DNA of 64,000 nucleotides from Paludibacter propionicigenes WB4 (GTDB taxonomy: Bacteria; Bacteroidota; Bacteroidia; Bacteroidales; Paludibacteraceae), in NCBI RefSeq assembly GCF_000183135.1, contig NC_014734.1, forward strand, positions 2,232,001-2,296,000, in the 5' to 3' direction. The position numbers and the translations under genes are program-made. The notes below the pieces were generated by a model. That model was not told the DNA's origin, searched no databases, and worked only from the letters and a program-made list of their open reading frames with translations. Below, piece after piece: positions 18,514 through 27,924 of this stretch (position 1 is the first letter of the stretch; the number at the start of each line of letters is the position of its first letter).

Positions 18514-21500
18514 TTAAAATTGCATATTCATTTGTAATGTAAAAACTCTCTGCATGGGATACACCGCACCGTTTTGATTTGCTTGACCGGGATCAAATAT
18601 TTTCACTTTGTCCCAAACATGTAAATTTTCTCCGATTATACTAAATGTGGTATTTTTAATCCCTACTTTTTCCATTAACTTACCTTTCATCTGATAAGAG
18701 ATCTGAACATTCTTTAGCCTCAAATAGCTACCATCATTTAACCAGAAGGTAGAATTTCGATTGTTATTAGCATTGTCCCCATACGTAAGTCTTGGGAAAC
18801 GGGCATTCGGATTTTCAGTTGCAGCAGTCCCTGAAATTTCTCTCGATGTCCAGCGATCAGACACAATATCCAGCACATTACCGACTTCTCTTCCCTTGAA
18901 AGGATAGAATCCGTTGCCACCATTAAAATATTTTATCCGACTTACTCCTTCGAAAAGCACGCTGAAATTCCAATTTTTCCAATTGAACTCCGTAGCAAAA
19001 CCATATTGTATCTGCGGTGTGTCCGAATAGCCTAATGGCACTACATCATAATCGTTGATAATGCCATCGCCATTTACATCCTTGTATTTAATATCACCGG
19101 GCAATACCACACTGGTAAAAGTCTGTTTCGGACTATTTTGCACATCCGCTGCGTCTTTGAATAAACCAAGCGCTACTAATCCTCTATTGGCATGCCATTG
19201 GTATCCTACAGATGACTGGTAAGGATAGCGAACAATCGGCTCTTCATATTGCACTAATTCATTTTTGGATTGCGTGAAGTTACCACGCAGCACAAAATAC
19301 ATATCTTTATTGATTGTCTGGGTAAATGAAAGATGCCCATCAACACCCCAGGTTTTCATCTTACCCATATTCGCAAAAGGTAATGTAACCAATCCCATTT
19401 CTTCGGGAGTACTCGCCCGCTGTTGATAAATTCCGGAACGAATATCTTTGAAAAAGTCAACAGCAAAATCAAAACGGTTTTTAAAAAACTTTCCATCGAT
19501 ACCAAAATTCGATTTTTTGGACGTTTCCCACCTCAGATTACTTGATCCTACCTGAGTTTCTGTATAACCAGCGCCTGAGTTCCAAATACCGCTGGTGCTT
19601 GGTCCCATTATTGTCAGATAAGGAAACCGGGTATTCATTCGGTCGTTACCCACAGATCCATAAGAGACTCTGAATTTGAGAAAATCAAGAAATGAAAGTT
19701 TCTCTTGCACAATTTGATATTGCGTTGGAACCCATCCCAAAGAAATCGCAGGAAAGTAACCGAATTTTTTACCTTTTTCAAAAGCTTCTGAACCAGTATA
19801 ACCAATATTTCCCTCAAACATATAGGTATCTTTGAAAGAATAAGTTACACGACCTGAAAATCCAATATAGCGTTTTGGAATTGCAGTAAGATCTGTTAAT
19901 GGTTTCCAGTCCCACGGAATAGACCTATCGTAAGAACTAATATAATCTTCCATATAATAGTGCGCCAAACCTGTAACACGATGTACTTTATCAAACACTC
20001 GTTCGTAATTGGCATGTGCCTCAAAATAGTATTTTCTGTCTATATACGTATCTATTGAAAACAAAGGATCTGCCGAATCCCGCTTTTTCTCCAAAGCCAG
20101 CGTACCATCACGTTTTCTTGTTCGGGCATAATACAGCGCGGGAGTTTTTGACCTGGTTGATGTCATTTCGCTGTAATTTGTCATATTGAAAAGAGCGGTG
20201 AAATTAAGACCTTTAGTAATCATACTCAAGTCCTGCTGAAACTGTACATTAAGCTTAGTTGTATTATTATGATATTTCTTGAAGCCTGAATAGTTGAGCA
20301 ACACGTAAGGACTTATTTGGTCGTTGTTGGGACCGTAGGCAGGCAGTTGGCCGCTTGAAAAAATTATCGGTACAGTTACAGGCGTCATATTAGCTTGTGA
20401 ATCCCATAGCGACTGGCTGCTGTTTCCATAGCCCGGGTAGTTTTGATCGACCATTATATCTTCCAATCCCAGTGTCAAGATCGAACTCTTAGTTAAATTA
20501 ACATCAACATTCGCACGAAAATTGTATTGCTTGTAAGCTACATTTGTGTCATACTTGTTGATTCCTTTATCCTGTTTAAATAATGCATCTTTATTCAGTA
20601 CTCCCAAACTCATATAGTAACGGGCAACTTGTGCTCCTCCGGAAATACCTATATGATATTGTTGATTCCATGTATTATCCTTTAAAATAATATCCCTCCA
20701 ATTCACATTAGGATGAAGATCGGGATCCATCCCATTTTTAAACAAAGCCAAATCAACAGAGTTGTAGATAGGATCGCCACCTCTCGACATAGAAGCTTCG
20801 TTAGCAAGAGCTGCATAAGTATTACCTTCTACATAATTAGGCATCCGGGGAGAATAAGATATACCGGCATTAGCTTTGAAACTAACTGAAAGTTTACCCG
20901 CTACACCCTTTTTGGTGGTTACAAGCACCACGCCATTAGCTCCTCTAACACCATATACTGCAGTAGCTGATGCATCTTTCAATATAGAAAAGCTTTCAAC
21001 ATCCTCTGGATCAACAGTAGTAAGATTTCCTTCCACTCCATCAATAAGTACCAAAGCACTTGAACCTGCTCCGAATGTACTAATACCGCGAATCCAGAAA
21101 TCAGCATTATCTTTTCCAGGTTCACCAGTTAATTGTTGAGAAATAATACCGGGTACACGACCACCAAGCATATTATTTATAGATGTAGCCGGAGCCTTTA
21201 ATTCCTTCACTTCTACATTCGTAATTGCACCGGTTACAGATATTTTACGCTGCGTACTATGACCAACCACAACAGCCTCATCCAGTTCATTGACTACTTC
21301 TTTCATAACGATTCTCATCCTCTCGTCAGACTTTTGTATCTTAACCTCATATTTTGCAAACCCTATTAAGGAGAAAACCAGCGTTTGGTTCTTTTGCAAA
21401 CCGGTTATTCTAAAGTGACCGTCTAAATCTGAAATTGTTCCTTTACTCGGGTTTTCTTTTATCACAACACTAGCACCAACCTGTGGCTCTCCATTTTCAG

Positions 21501-21600
21501 TCATTATCGTACCGCTAGCAGTCAAACCTGATTGAGCATACATGGGCAACTGACAGAAAACAGCCACAAGAAAAAGTACAAATTTTATATATTTGTTCAT
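18514..21600 (-). CDS. SusC/RagA-family TonB-linked outer-membrane transporter
   Basis: A 1028-aa TonB-dependent importer of oligomers. Signal peptide at 1-22. A CarboxypepD_reg-like domain follows at about 25-110 (GTIMTENGEPQVGASVVIKE). The putative TonB box is near EAVVVGHS, the plug lies at about 115-230 (INNMLGGRVPGIISQQL, ILKDASATAVYGVRGANG), and then the 22-strand barrel ends in an aromatic residue (QMNMQF). There is no N-terminal STN domain, so regulation is not by the anti-sigma type and fits the hybrid two-component regulator upstream. It is 32 bases after the IPT/TIG-NHL gene and 15 before susD. Confidence 0.96.
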   Translation of the reverse strand: MNKYIKFVLFLVAVFCQLPMYAQSGLTASGTIMTENGEPQVGASVVIKENPSKGTISDLDGHFRITGLQKNQTLVFSLIGFAKYEVKIQKSDERMRIVMKEVVNELDEAVVVGHSTQRKISVTGAITNVEVKELKAPATSINNMLGGRVPGIISQQLTGEPGKDNADFWIRGISTFGAGSSALVLIDGVEGNLTTVDPEDVESFSILKDASATAVYGVRGANGVVLVTTKKGVAGKLSVSFKANAGISYSPRMPNYVEGNTYAALANEASMSRGGDPIYNSVDLALFKNGMDPDLHPNVNWRDIILKDNTWNQQYHIGISGGAQVARYYMSLGVLNKDALFKQDKGINKYDTNVAYKQYNFRANVDVNLTKSSILTLGLEDIMVDQNYPGYGNSSQSLWDSQANMTPVTVPIIFSSGQLPAYGPNNDQISPYVLLNYSGFKKYHNNTTKLNVQFQQDLSMITKGLNFTALFNMTNYSEMTSTRSKTPALYYARTRKRDGTLALEKKRDSADPLFSIDTYIDRKYYFEAHANYERVFDKVHRVTGLAHYYMEDYISSYDRSIPWDWKPLTDLTAIPKRYIGFSGRVTYSFKDTYMFEGNIGYTGSEAFEKGKKFGYFPAISLGWVPTQYQIVQEKLSFLDFLKFRVSYGSVGNDRMNTRFPYLTIMGPSTSGIWNSGAGYTETQVGSSNLRWETSKKSNFGIDGKFFKNRFDFAVDFFKDIRSGIYQQRASTPEEMGLVTLPFANMGKMKTWGVDGHLSFTQTINKDMYFVLRGNFTQSKNELVQYEEPIVRYPYQSSVGYQWHANRGLVALGLFKDAADVQNSPKQTFTSVVLPGDIKYKDVNGDGIINDYDVVPLGYSDTPQIQYGFATEFNWKNWNFSVLFEGVSRIKYFNGGNGFYPFKGREVGNVLDIVSDRWTSREISGTAATENPNARFPRLTYGDNANNNRNSTFWLNDGSYLRLKNVQISYQMKGKLMEKVGIKNTTFSIIGENLHVWDKVKIFDPGQANQNGAVYPMQRVFTLQMNMQF

Positions 21601-21632
21601 TGAAATCTAATTAATGGTTTAACATTTATTTT

Positions 21633-22988
21633 CTATTCGATGGATAGTTTCCTAACCGTACCCTCTTGACCCCCAGCAATGAAATAGTTGCCGTCTACAT
21701 CAATTGCAATATCACGAGGATATTGGAAAGTAGCCTCTATCGGAGTAGTACCATTTGTTAACGTACCATTACTATTCCCTGCCGCTATTTCTACAGCATC
21801 TCCCGAAATCTTTTGTATACGGGCATCTCCACCTTTAGTCCAAAAGTTGGATCCTTTACTGACAACAAATATTTCACCATCTGCATTGACAACCAAACCA
21901 TGAGGGGAATTGAACTGAGCATCGACAAGTCTGTCACCTACAGAGACTCCCGGACCGTTACCTCCGGCATACAACGAACAAGTCCAAGTATTGTCAGAAT
22001 TTTTTACATATTTATAAATTGCATGTTCAGCAGCAAACGAGAGAAAGAAACAATGATGATATTTACTATAAGTTATGTAAGAACCTTCCCAAGTATCGAA
22101 GCTCTTAGGACTTTGCTTTGCTAGTGGTGTCTTCGCTGTTGCTGCAGCCGGAATTATAAGACCTCCAAAATTGGCAGCAGCTAATCCTGATGGTTTCTGA
22201 TCTGCAGTAGTGTATATTTTGTAACTCTTATCAGACAAGTTAATTTCAGCAATACGTCCTTGTGAGTCTACGCAGTATAAAAGATTATCATCCTCGGCGA
22301 ATGTCATTGAGCACACTTTATCGCCCGGATAGTCGGCTGACGTAATTGTAATACCTGTAGTATTAAACGTCCAACTATTTTCTTTTTTAAATGCATAGAT
22401 TGTGCGGTTGCCATTCCAAAAAGTCGTGGCATAAAATTTATCTCGAGAAGTAGGTACTGCAGGGTGACATAAAGCTGCAGGAGTAGAAAGTTTAGTGATC
22501 GTTCCATCATCGATAGAAAGAAGAAACAATTTATTACCCCATCCAGCTTCTATCAAAAATACGTTGTCAGATTTTACTCCTGCAACTGTTTGTACATAGT
22601 GGGTTTCGCCAAGAGATACAGCGTCAATAGGAGTACCTGCGTAATCAGCGTCATTCATCCATTTATTATCGGGTCCTAACTTTCCGCAAATAGTCTTCAT
22701 CGATTTGCTTTGATGATACCTGAATAACAAACCATTAGGTGCGATACTGTCTTTCCCGATTACCACAGATATTTGGTTGTAACCATTAGGCTCTTTGGGA
22801 ACAAGACCGGTAATACATTGTCCATTTGTAGCAGTAAGAACTGCCCTTTTTTTCCCAAAATAGACTTTGATGTCGGAAATTGCGCCGGGAAAATTTCCAT
22901 TTAAAATAAAGGTTTGATCAATTACTCCATAAGTAGGATCAATCGAACTCACCGCTGTAGGCTGAGTTGAATCATACTTATTTTCCAC
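21633..22988 (-). CDS. IPT/TIG and NHL-repeat surface protein of the Sus-like locus; lipoprotein signal out of frame
   Basis: The readable frame gives 451 aa from a GTG at 22988. Residues about 10-95 form an IPT/TIG Ig-like domain (SSIDPTYGVIDQTFILNGNF). The rest is a beta-propeller of NHL-like repeats (SPHGLVVNADGEIFVVSKGS, YPRDIAIDVDGNYFIAGGQ). Such proteins recur next to SusC/SusD genes and are thought to bind ligand at the surface. No signal peptide is encoded after the GTG, but the same frame continues upstream with FLVAC followed by SSSYE, a lipobox, without any ATG. An ATG at 23077 reads into it only if one base is added to a run of seven T. It is therefore either a frameshifted gene or a sequence error. 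It precedes susC by 32 bases. Confidence 0.78.
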   Translation of the reverse strand: MENKYDSTQPTAVSSIDPTYGVIDQTFILNGNFPGAISDIKVYFGKKRAVLTATNGQCITGLVPKEPNGYNQISVVIGKDSIAPNGLLFRYHQSKSMKTICGKLGPDNKWMNDADYAGTPIDAVSLGETHYVQTVAGVKSDNVFLIEAGWGNKLFLLSIDDGTITKLSTPAALCHPAVPTSRDKFYATTFWNGNRTIYAFKKENSWTFNTTGITITSADYPGDKVCSMTFAEDDNLLYCVDSQGRIAEINLSDKSYKIYTTADQKPSGLAAANFGGLIIPAAATAKTPLAKQSPKSFDTWEGSYITYSKYHHCFFLSFAAEHAIYKYVKNSDNTWTCSLYAGGNGPGVSVGDRLVDAQFNSPHGLVVNADGEIFVVSKGSNFWTKGGDARIQKISGDAVEIAAGNSNGTLTNGTTPIEATFQYPRDIAIDVDGNYFIAGGQEGTVRKLSIE

Positions 22989-23077
22989 CTTAGGAATTTT
23001 TTCTATTGCCTCGTAGCTACTACTACATGCGACGAGGAAAAGAAAAACAAATTCATTAAAAAAACGTGTTTTCTCAT
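22989..23077 (-). other. Out-of-frame lipoprotein signal peptide of the IPT/TIG-NHL gene
   Basis: From the minus-strand ATG at 23077 the frame reads MRKHVF and soon stops. Adding one T to the seven-T run (plus-strand A at 23058-23064) gives MRKHVFFNEFVFLFLVAC, then SSSYEAIEK, in frame with the downstream gene. That is a normal lipoprotein signal with Cys18, and a full product of 481 aa. Confidence 0.8.
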
Positions 23078-23140
23078 TGTAATTAAATTGAAGTTAGTAA
23101 AAATATATAGACACACATAGTTTGATTAAACTAATTTCAA

Positions 23141-23152
23141 ACACACGTGTGT
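23141..23152. promoter_or_regulatory. Palindrome ACACACGTGTGT, candidate operator
   Basis: A perfect 12-bp palindrome 64 bases before the proposed lipoprotein ATG. The half-site ACACAC recurs 30 bases away at 23111. Location suggests a regulator site; nothing else supports it. Confidence 0.3.
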
Positions 23153-23748
23153 ATTGCTTATTTTGAACTTGTAGAAACTAAGTACAAGTCCTAAAATTAT
23201 TTTCGCTAAATAAAAAGATTAACAAGACAAATAACTAGAAACAATAAATCAAATTCAATTTAGATTCTGAAATTATAAATATTTTAGAAGTCCATTATTT
23301 AATGATTTTAAATAAAAAAATCACCATCCTATGAACTTAAAAAACCAATATCAGGTAGAAATCAAACTTGCCCTATCAATGGCAAAATCAATTAACGATA
23401 ATTAGTTATTTCTCGCTTGGCAAAGATAAAATGATACGCGGGGAAGGAGTCGACATTTTAGATATATAATTCGACAAAATAGATAAATATCACAGACGGA
23501 CTTCAATAGTCAACAAAGCGGACGTATTAGATAATACTATAATAAATAGCACTTTACCTCACAAAAGCTAAAGTTATTCAAATTATCATTATGGGAGAGA
23601 CAAAGAAAGGTACTGAAAAATCAGCTTTCATTTTTTTAATTCCTGAGTACTAATAAAAATCAAAAAAAATCAGCATAACACAATTTTATGGAGCATAAGA
23701 AGCTACATTAGAAGACGGCTTTTCCCCAAAACCGGAGTAGAACAAGAC

Positions 23749-23797
23749 ACCCGAATTGCTAAATGTCTAATTTAAATTGACATTTAGCAATTCGGGT
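23749..23797 (-). terminator. Long perfect hairpin downstream of the hybrid regulator gene
   Basis: A 19-bp arm (begins ACCCGAATTGCT, ends AAATGTC at 23767) and its exact complement at 23779-23797 enclose an AT centre that is itself palindromic (AATTTAAATT). It lies 30 bases past the regulator's stop. There is no T run, so termination is inferred from position. Confidence 0.6.
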
Positions 23798-23826
23798 ATA
23801 AGACTTAATGAAGAAATTGGTCGAAT

Positions 23827-26800
23827 TTATTTTATAATATCAGAGGGAGATTTACCAAAGTATTTTCGAAAAGCCTTTCCAAAATAATCAAGACTTGAAA
23901 AGCCACACATTTCACTAATTTCAGTAACGCTGTGTAAATGACCTTGCAATAAATCCAGGGCATAGTTCATCTTAATTGAGTTGACAAATTCATTAGGAGA
24001 TTTATTTGTAAGAGACTTTACTTTTTTATATAGTAGCGATGGACTAACATTTAATTCGGACGCAAATTGTATTTTATCAAACTCAATATTGGTCATATTT
24101 ACCCATACTACTTCTGCAGCTTTCTTTATAAAATTGTCATTCAATTCATTTATGAAAAAAATCTCCTTACAATCTTTCTCTATTGGCCTGAGAGCCTTAT
24201 CTCTGACAATTTCTCGATTTCTAATGATAGATTTTATATTTTGTTCTACCAGTGACATATCAAACGGTTTTGTCAGATAGCTGTCAGCTCCCAAGCCTAA
24301 TCCGTGTAACTGTTCGGCTTTACCAGCAAGAGCTGTAAGTAGCACCACTGGTATATGAGAAGTTTCATAAGTAGACTTAATTAAACGACAAAGCTCAAAG
24401 CCATCCATATTAGGCATCATTACATCAGAAATTATAATATCTGGAATTTCATTTTTAATTATCTCCCATGCAACTACACCATCTTTTGCCGCTGAAACAT
24501 CAAATTCTGCAGAAAGGGCAGAAATCATAAAATTCTGCAAATCTACATTATCTTCTACAATTAAGAGTCGCATCTTATTTTCAGGATTTTCGATAAACAA
24601 CTCAGAATCAAATAACTGAATCGAATCTATTGACATATTAACTTGTTGTTCCTCGGCAGATGTGGTTATTTCTCTAAACGGCAAAATAATTCGAAAAGTA
24701 GACCCTTCGTTCTCTTTACTGATGCATTGAATAGAACCGCCATGAAGTGAAACATAGTTTTTCGTCAGAAGAAGACCTATACCTGATCCTACAATATTAG
24801 TATTAATAACATTCTTGCCCCTGAAAAATTCCTGAAAGAGTTTATGCTGAGTATCTTTATCAATCCCAATACCGTAATCTTTGACATCCAACATCCAATT
24901 TGTGTCGTCAGCCGTAAACAATACTTCTACAGGTCTATCGGAATAAGAATACTTAATAGCATTAGAAATCAAGTTATCCACAACACGTTCTATTTTAAAT
25001 TCATCTACAGCAGTCCTATATATGCTTGGGTTTGTTATGCATTTCAACTCAATATTCTTACCTCTAGCAAATGTTTCAAACATCGAGACTCTATACCGAA
25101 TCAATTGAACAACATCTACCATTTTCAATGATAATTGATCCTTTCCAATATCCGCCTTCTGAAAATCAAGCAACTGAGTAACTGTGGTCGAAAGACGTCT
25201 TGCCTGTTCTGTAGCCAAATTAAGGTAGTATTTCTCCTTGGCAGGAAACTTAATTTTATTCAATTCTTCAAGGGGTGACTTTATTAGCGTTATAGTGGTA
25301 CGTATTTCATGCGCCATATTAGTAAAAAAGTACATTTTATCTTCGGCATGACGTCGTTTTAGGCGGTTAACATAAAAACGCACGAAGAAATAGAAAAGGC
25401 CTAATACGAGTGCTATTGACAAAAGGTAAAACCACCACGTACCCCAAAAGGGAGGTGTAACTCGAACAATAAATTCCCTTTCGGCTATTAACCTAGACCC
25501 TGACTCATCAAACATTCTTATTTTTAATAAAAACTTGCCTGAAGGAATATTGGAATAAGCTAACGTTCTATAATCTGAAGGAGAATTCGACACAACATCA
25601 AGTCCTTCCATGATCCACGAAAACTTTGTTTTCAGAGCTACCTGCCCCAAAGGCAATAGCTGCATTGTAAGGTTATTTTGGTTGTATTTCAAGGTGATTT
25701 CTTTTAACGCATCGACAGGTGCCGTTAATTTAAAAGCATGATTATCTCGTACAGACAAACCAGAAACCAAAACATCTTGAATAAATATTTTTCCGTGTAA
25801 AGGTTTTGATTTGAGCAAAACCGGATCAACAATAGCTACTCCTCGATTTGTTCCCCATGCATAAAATCCATTTTTTAGTTTACAGTGAGCATCTCTGTTA
25901 AATGCGATGTCAGTCAAAGAAGAGATATTGTCTATCGCCTTAGTAGATGGATTAAATCGACATAATCCGTTTTCCGTACCTATCCAGAAATAACCTCCAA
26001 TTTTCATAATACTTGATAAAAAGTTTGAAGGAAAATCAGCTTTGGTTTTCACTTTTTCATATTTCTTCTTTTGCAAATCGAATCGGAGCAAGCCATCACC
26101 ACTTGAACACAACCAAATAAAACCTTTATAATAAATTATATCCTGACATGGGCTACTTGTAATAAATGTTTCTATTTGCCCAGTCTGTTTATTTAAAATA
26201 GACAAACCATGCGCACAACCGAAAAGTATCTTACCAGGTGACAATTCAATAATTGAATAAACATTGCCAAGTGAGTATGTTTTAAATTCCCTTTCTCTGG
26301 AAAAAAAGCAAGAAACATTTCCTCGATGACCTCCTATCCATATATCACCCTGACTATCTTTAAAAATATCAAATACAAAGTCGGTGACACGGTTAGATGT
26401 ATTTGCAGCTGTATAATGCGCAATCTCTCTACCAGTCTTTCCATCAATAACATAAATACCGGATGAATAAGTACCACACCACATTCGCCCTTCATTATCT
26501 TCACACAGAGAAAGAAACACTCTTGTTTGTTCAGACTTGTTATAGTATGTTCGCCATTTATCCGCATGTGCATTCCAGCAACTAACCCCATCGTTTGTTG
26601 CAAACCAGAGATTTCCGTTACGGTCTTCATATATTTTATTGACGCTGTTGTTACATAGAGAATTTCCGTTATTGACCTGATGAGTCTTAAATACTATCGG
26701 CATTGGCGTCTGTTCAAAATAAGAAATTCCGCCAGAAAAGGAGCAAACCCAAACCCGCCCATTTTGTTTGTCACAGTAGATATCATACACTCCATTACCA

Positions 26801-27666
26801 GCCAGTGATGTAGGATTATCCATACTTTCCGTATAAACATCTAGCAATTTGTCTTGGCGACTGTCCAACTTCCATACTCCCCTTCCGTCAATACCCAGCA
26901 ACACGGTAGCGTCTGAATTTGCCTCAATCGCTAAAATAGGTTGCCTTGGTAAGCCCTTAATAGATGAACTGTGAAAAGTATGATTGCGAAAATCTAAATA
27001 ATAGAGACCACTAGAAAGCGTACCAAGCCATAAACGACGATGGATCTTGTCATAAAACAACTTAGTAATTTCGATGGATTGATTAGAGGGATATACACAT
27101 ATTGTTTTATTTCGCCAAGTATGAATATCTAAAAGAGAAATTCTCTTATTTGCAATAGTAATTATCTGCCTCTCATTGTACCAGATTATATTCCTGAAAT
27201 CGACATCAGGAATTTGAAGACTCAAAACACCTTTAGTTAACTTATACAACCCCGCATTTGTACTCAGCCAATAAGTACCTTTGCTATCTGCCAGCACATT
27301 GGTTATCTCAATATTAAACTTACGAATAGTGAACAAACTATCAAACTTATCCAATATCTCGTTATATCTAAACAACTGACCGTTATTGGTATAGGCAAGC
27401 AATCCTGAATTTTGATATACCAGTCTTACAACTATAGCATTATGCTTCTCGAATGGTAGGCTATAAGCATGATAGCTATCATCAGTCAATCGTATGACGC
27501 CACTTCGTGAAGCTGCCCAAATAAAACCTTTGTTGTCTTTGCAAATAGAAGATACATTAAGCATGGATATACCAAATATCTCGTTTATGCTATGAAATCT
27601 TATATTCGAAGATTGAACACAGATTACAATTAAGAAAGAAATGTACAATAAAAAATATCTTTTCAT
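23827..27666 (-). CDS. Hybrid two-component system sensor/regulator (HTCS) of the Sus-like locus
   Basis: A 1279-aa single-chain regulator. Signal peptide at 1-20. Two seven-bladed periplasmic propellers built from reg_prop repeats lie at about 25-660 (VWVCSFSGGISYFEQ, DIWIGGHRGNVSCFF). A Y_Y_Y domain follows at about 670-735, a transmembrane segment at about 742-765 (WWFYLLSIALVLGLFYFF), and HisKA with H786 in NMAHEIRTTITLI. The HATPase has GIGIDKDTQ and GSGIGLLLTKNYV. The receiver domain has D1081 in ISDVMMPNMDG. An AraC-type HTH is at the C-terminus (VTEISEMCGFSSLDYFGKAF). HTCS proteins bind a breakdown product of the target polymer and activate the adjacent Sus genes. The H-box reads RTTITL where RTPLTL is usual. 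It is divergent from nothing and lies upstream of the operon it presumably controls. Confidence 0.95.
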   Translation of the reverse strand: MKRYFLLYISFLIVICVQSSNIRFHSINEIFGISMLNVSSICKDNKGFIWAASRSGVIRLTDDSYHAYSLPFEKHNAIVVRLVYQNSGLLAYTNNGQLFRYNEILDKFDSLFTIRKFNIEITNVLADSKGTYWLSTNAGLYKLTKGVLSLQIPDVDFRNIIWYNERQIITIANKRISLLDIHTWRNKTICVYPSNQSIEITKLFYDKIHRRLWLGTLSSGLYYLDFRNHTFHSSSIKGLPRQPILAIEANSDATVLLGIDGRGVWKLDSRQDKLLDVYTESMDNPTSLAGNGVYDIYCDKQNGRVWVCSFSGGISYFEQTPMPIVFKTHQVNNGNSLCNNSVNKIYEDRNGNLWFATNDGVSCWNAHADKWRTYYNKSEQTRVFLSLCEDNEGRMWCGTYSSGIYVIDGKTGREIAHYTAANTSNRVTDFVFDIFKDSQGDIWIGGHRGNVSCFFSREREFKTYSLGNVYSIIELSPGKILFGCAHGLSILNKQTGQIETFITSSPCQDIIYYKGFIWLCSSGDGLLRFDLQKKKYEKVKTKADFPSNFLSSIMKIGGYFWIGTENGLCRFNPSTKAIDNISSLTDIAFNRDAHCKLKNGFYAWGTNRGVAIVDPVLLKSKPLHGKIFIQDVLVSGLSVRDNHAFKLTAPVDALKEITLKYNQNNLTMQLLPLGQVALKTKFSWIMEGLDVVSNSPSDYRTLAYSNIPSGKFLLKIRMFDESGSRLIAEREFIVRVTPPFWGTWWFYLLSIALVLGLFYFFVRFYVNRLKRRHAEDKMYFFTNMAHEIRTTITLIKSPLEELNKIKFPAKEKYYLNLATEQARRLSTTVTQLLDFQKADIGKDQLSLKMVDVVQLIRYRVSMFETFARGKNIELKCITNPSIYRTAVDEFKIERVVDNLISNAIKYSYSDRPVEVLFTADDTNWMLDVKDYGIGIDKDTQHKLFQEFFRGKNVINTNIVGSGIGLLLTKNYVSLHGGSIQCISKENEGSTFRIILPFREITTSAEEQQVNMSIDSIQLFDSELFIENPENKMRLLIVEDNVDLQNFMISALSAEFDVSAAKDGVVAWEIIKNEIPDIIISDVMMPNMDGFELCRLIKSTYETSHIPVVLLTALAGKAEQLHGLGLGADSYLTKPFDMSLVEQNIKSIIRNREIVRDKALRPIEKDCKEIFFINELNDNFIKKAAEVVWVNMTNIEFDKIQFASELNVSPSLLYKKVKSLTNKSPNEFVNSIKMNYALDLLQGHLHSVTEISEMCGFSSLDYFGKAFRKYFGKSPSDIIK

Positions 27667-27789
27667 GTTAGAAATTCACTCTAAATAGAAATAAAAAATA
27701 TTATCTAGCATTCCATGATTAACATATCGTGTTTAGACAAATCCTTTAAAACTACAAAAAATAAAAATAGATTAGAAGTTTAACTGCAC

Positions 27790-27797
27790 CAAAAGTA
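27790..27797 (-). promoter_or_regulatory. -7 element TACTTTTG for the hybrid regulator gene
   Basis: Minus-strand TACTTTTG matches TAnnTTTG, about 125 bases before the ATG. No good -33 element is visible. Confidence 0.35.
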
Positions 27798-27924
27798 CAA
27801 ATAAAACCTCTAATCTACTAAGTAAGTCTAAATAATTATTTTAGACCGAATCCTGATTTCTATAAGATAACAACCTATTGTAACATTCAATTTAAAATGG
27901 ACATAATTAGCATATGAATCAATA

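Larger units (their letters stand above)
23078..23826. other. Intergenic region upstream of the Sus-like operon
   Basis: About 750 bases of AT-rich sequence without a supported ORF. It should contain the operon promoter and the binding site of the hybrid regulator. I found no clear TAnnTTTG box. The palindrome ACACACGTGTGT at 23141-23152, with a nearby ACACACA at 23111, is a candidate site. A long hairpin closes the region at 23749-23797. Confidence 0.5.
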
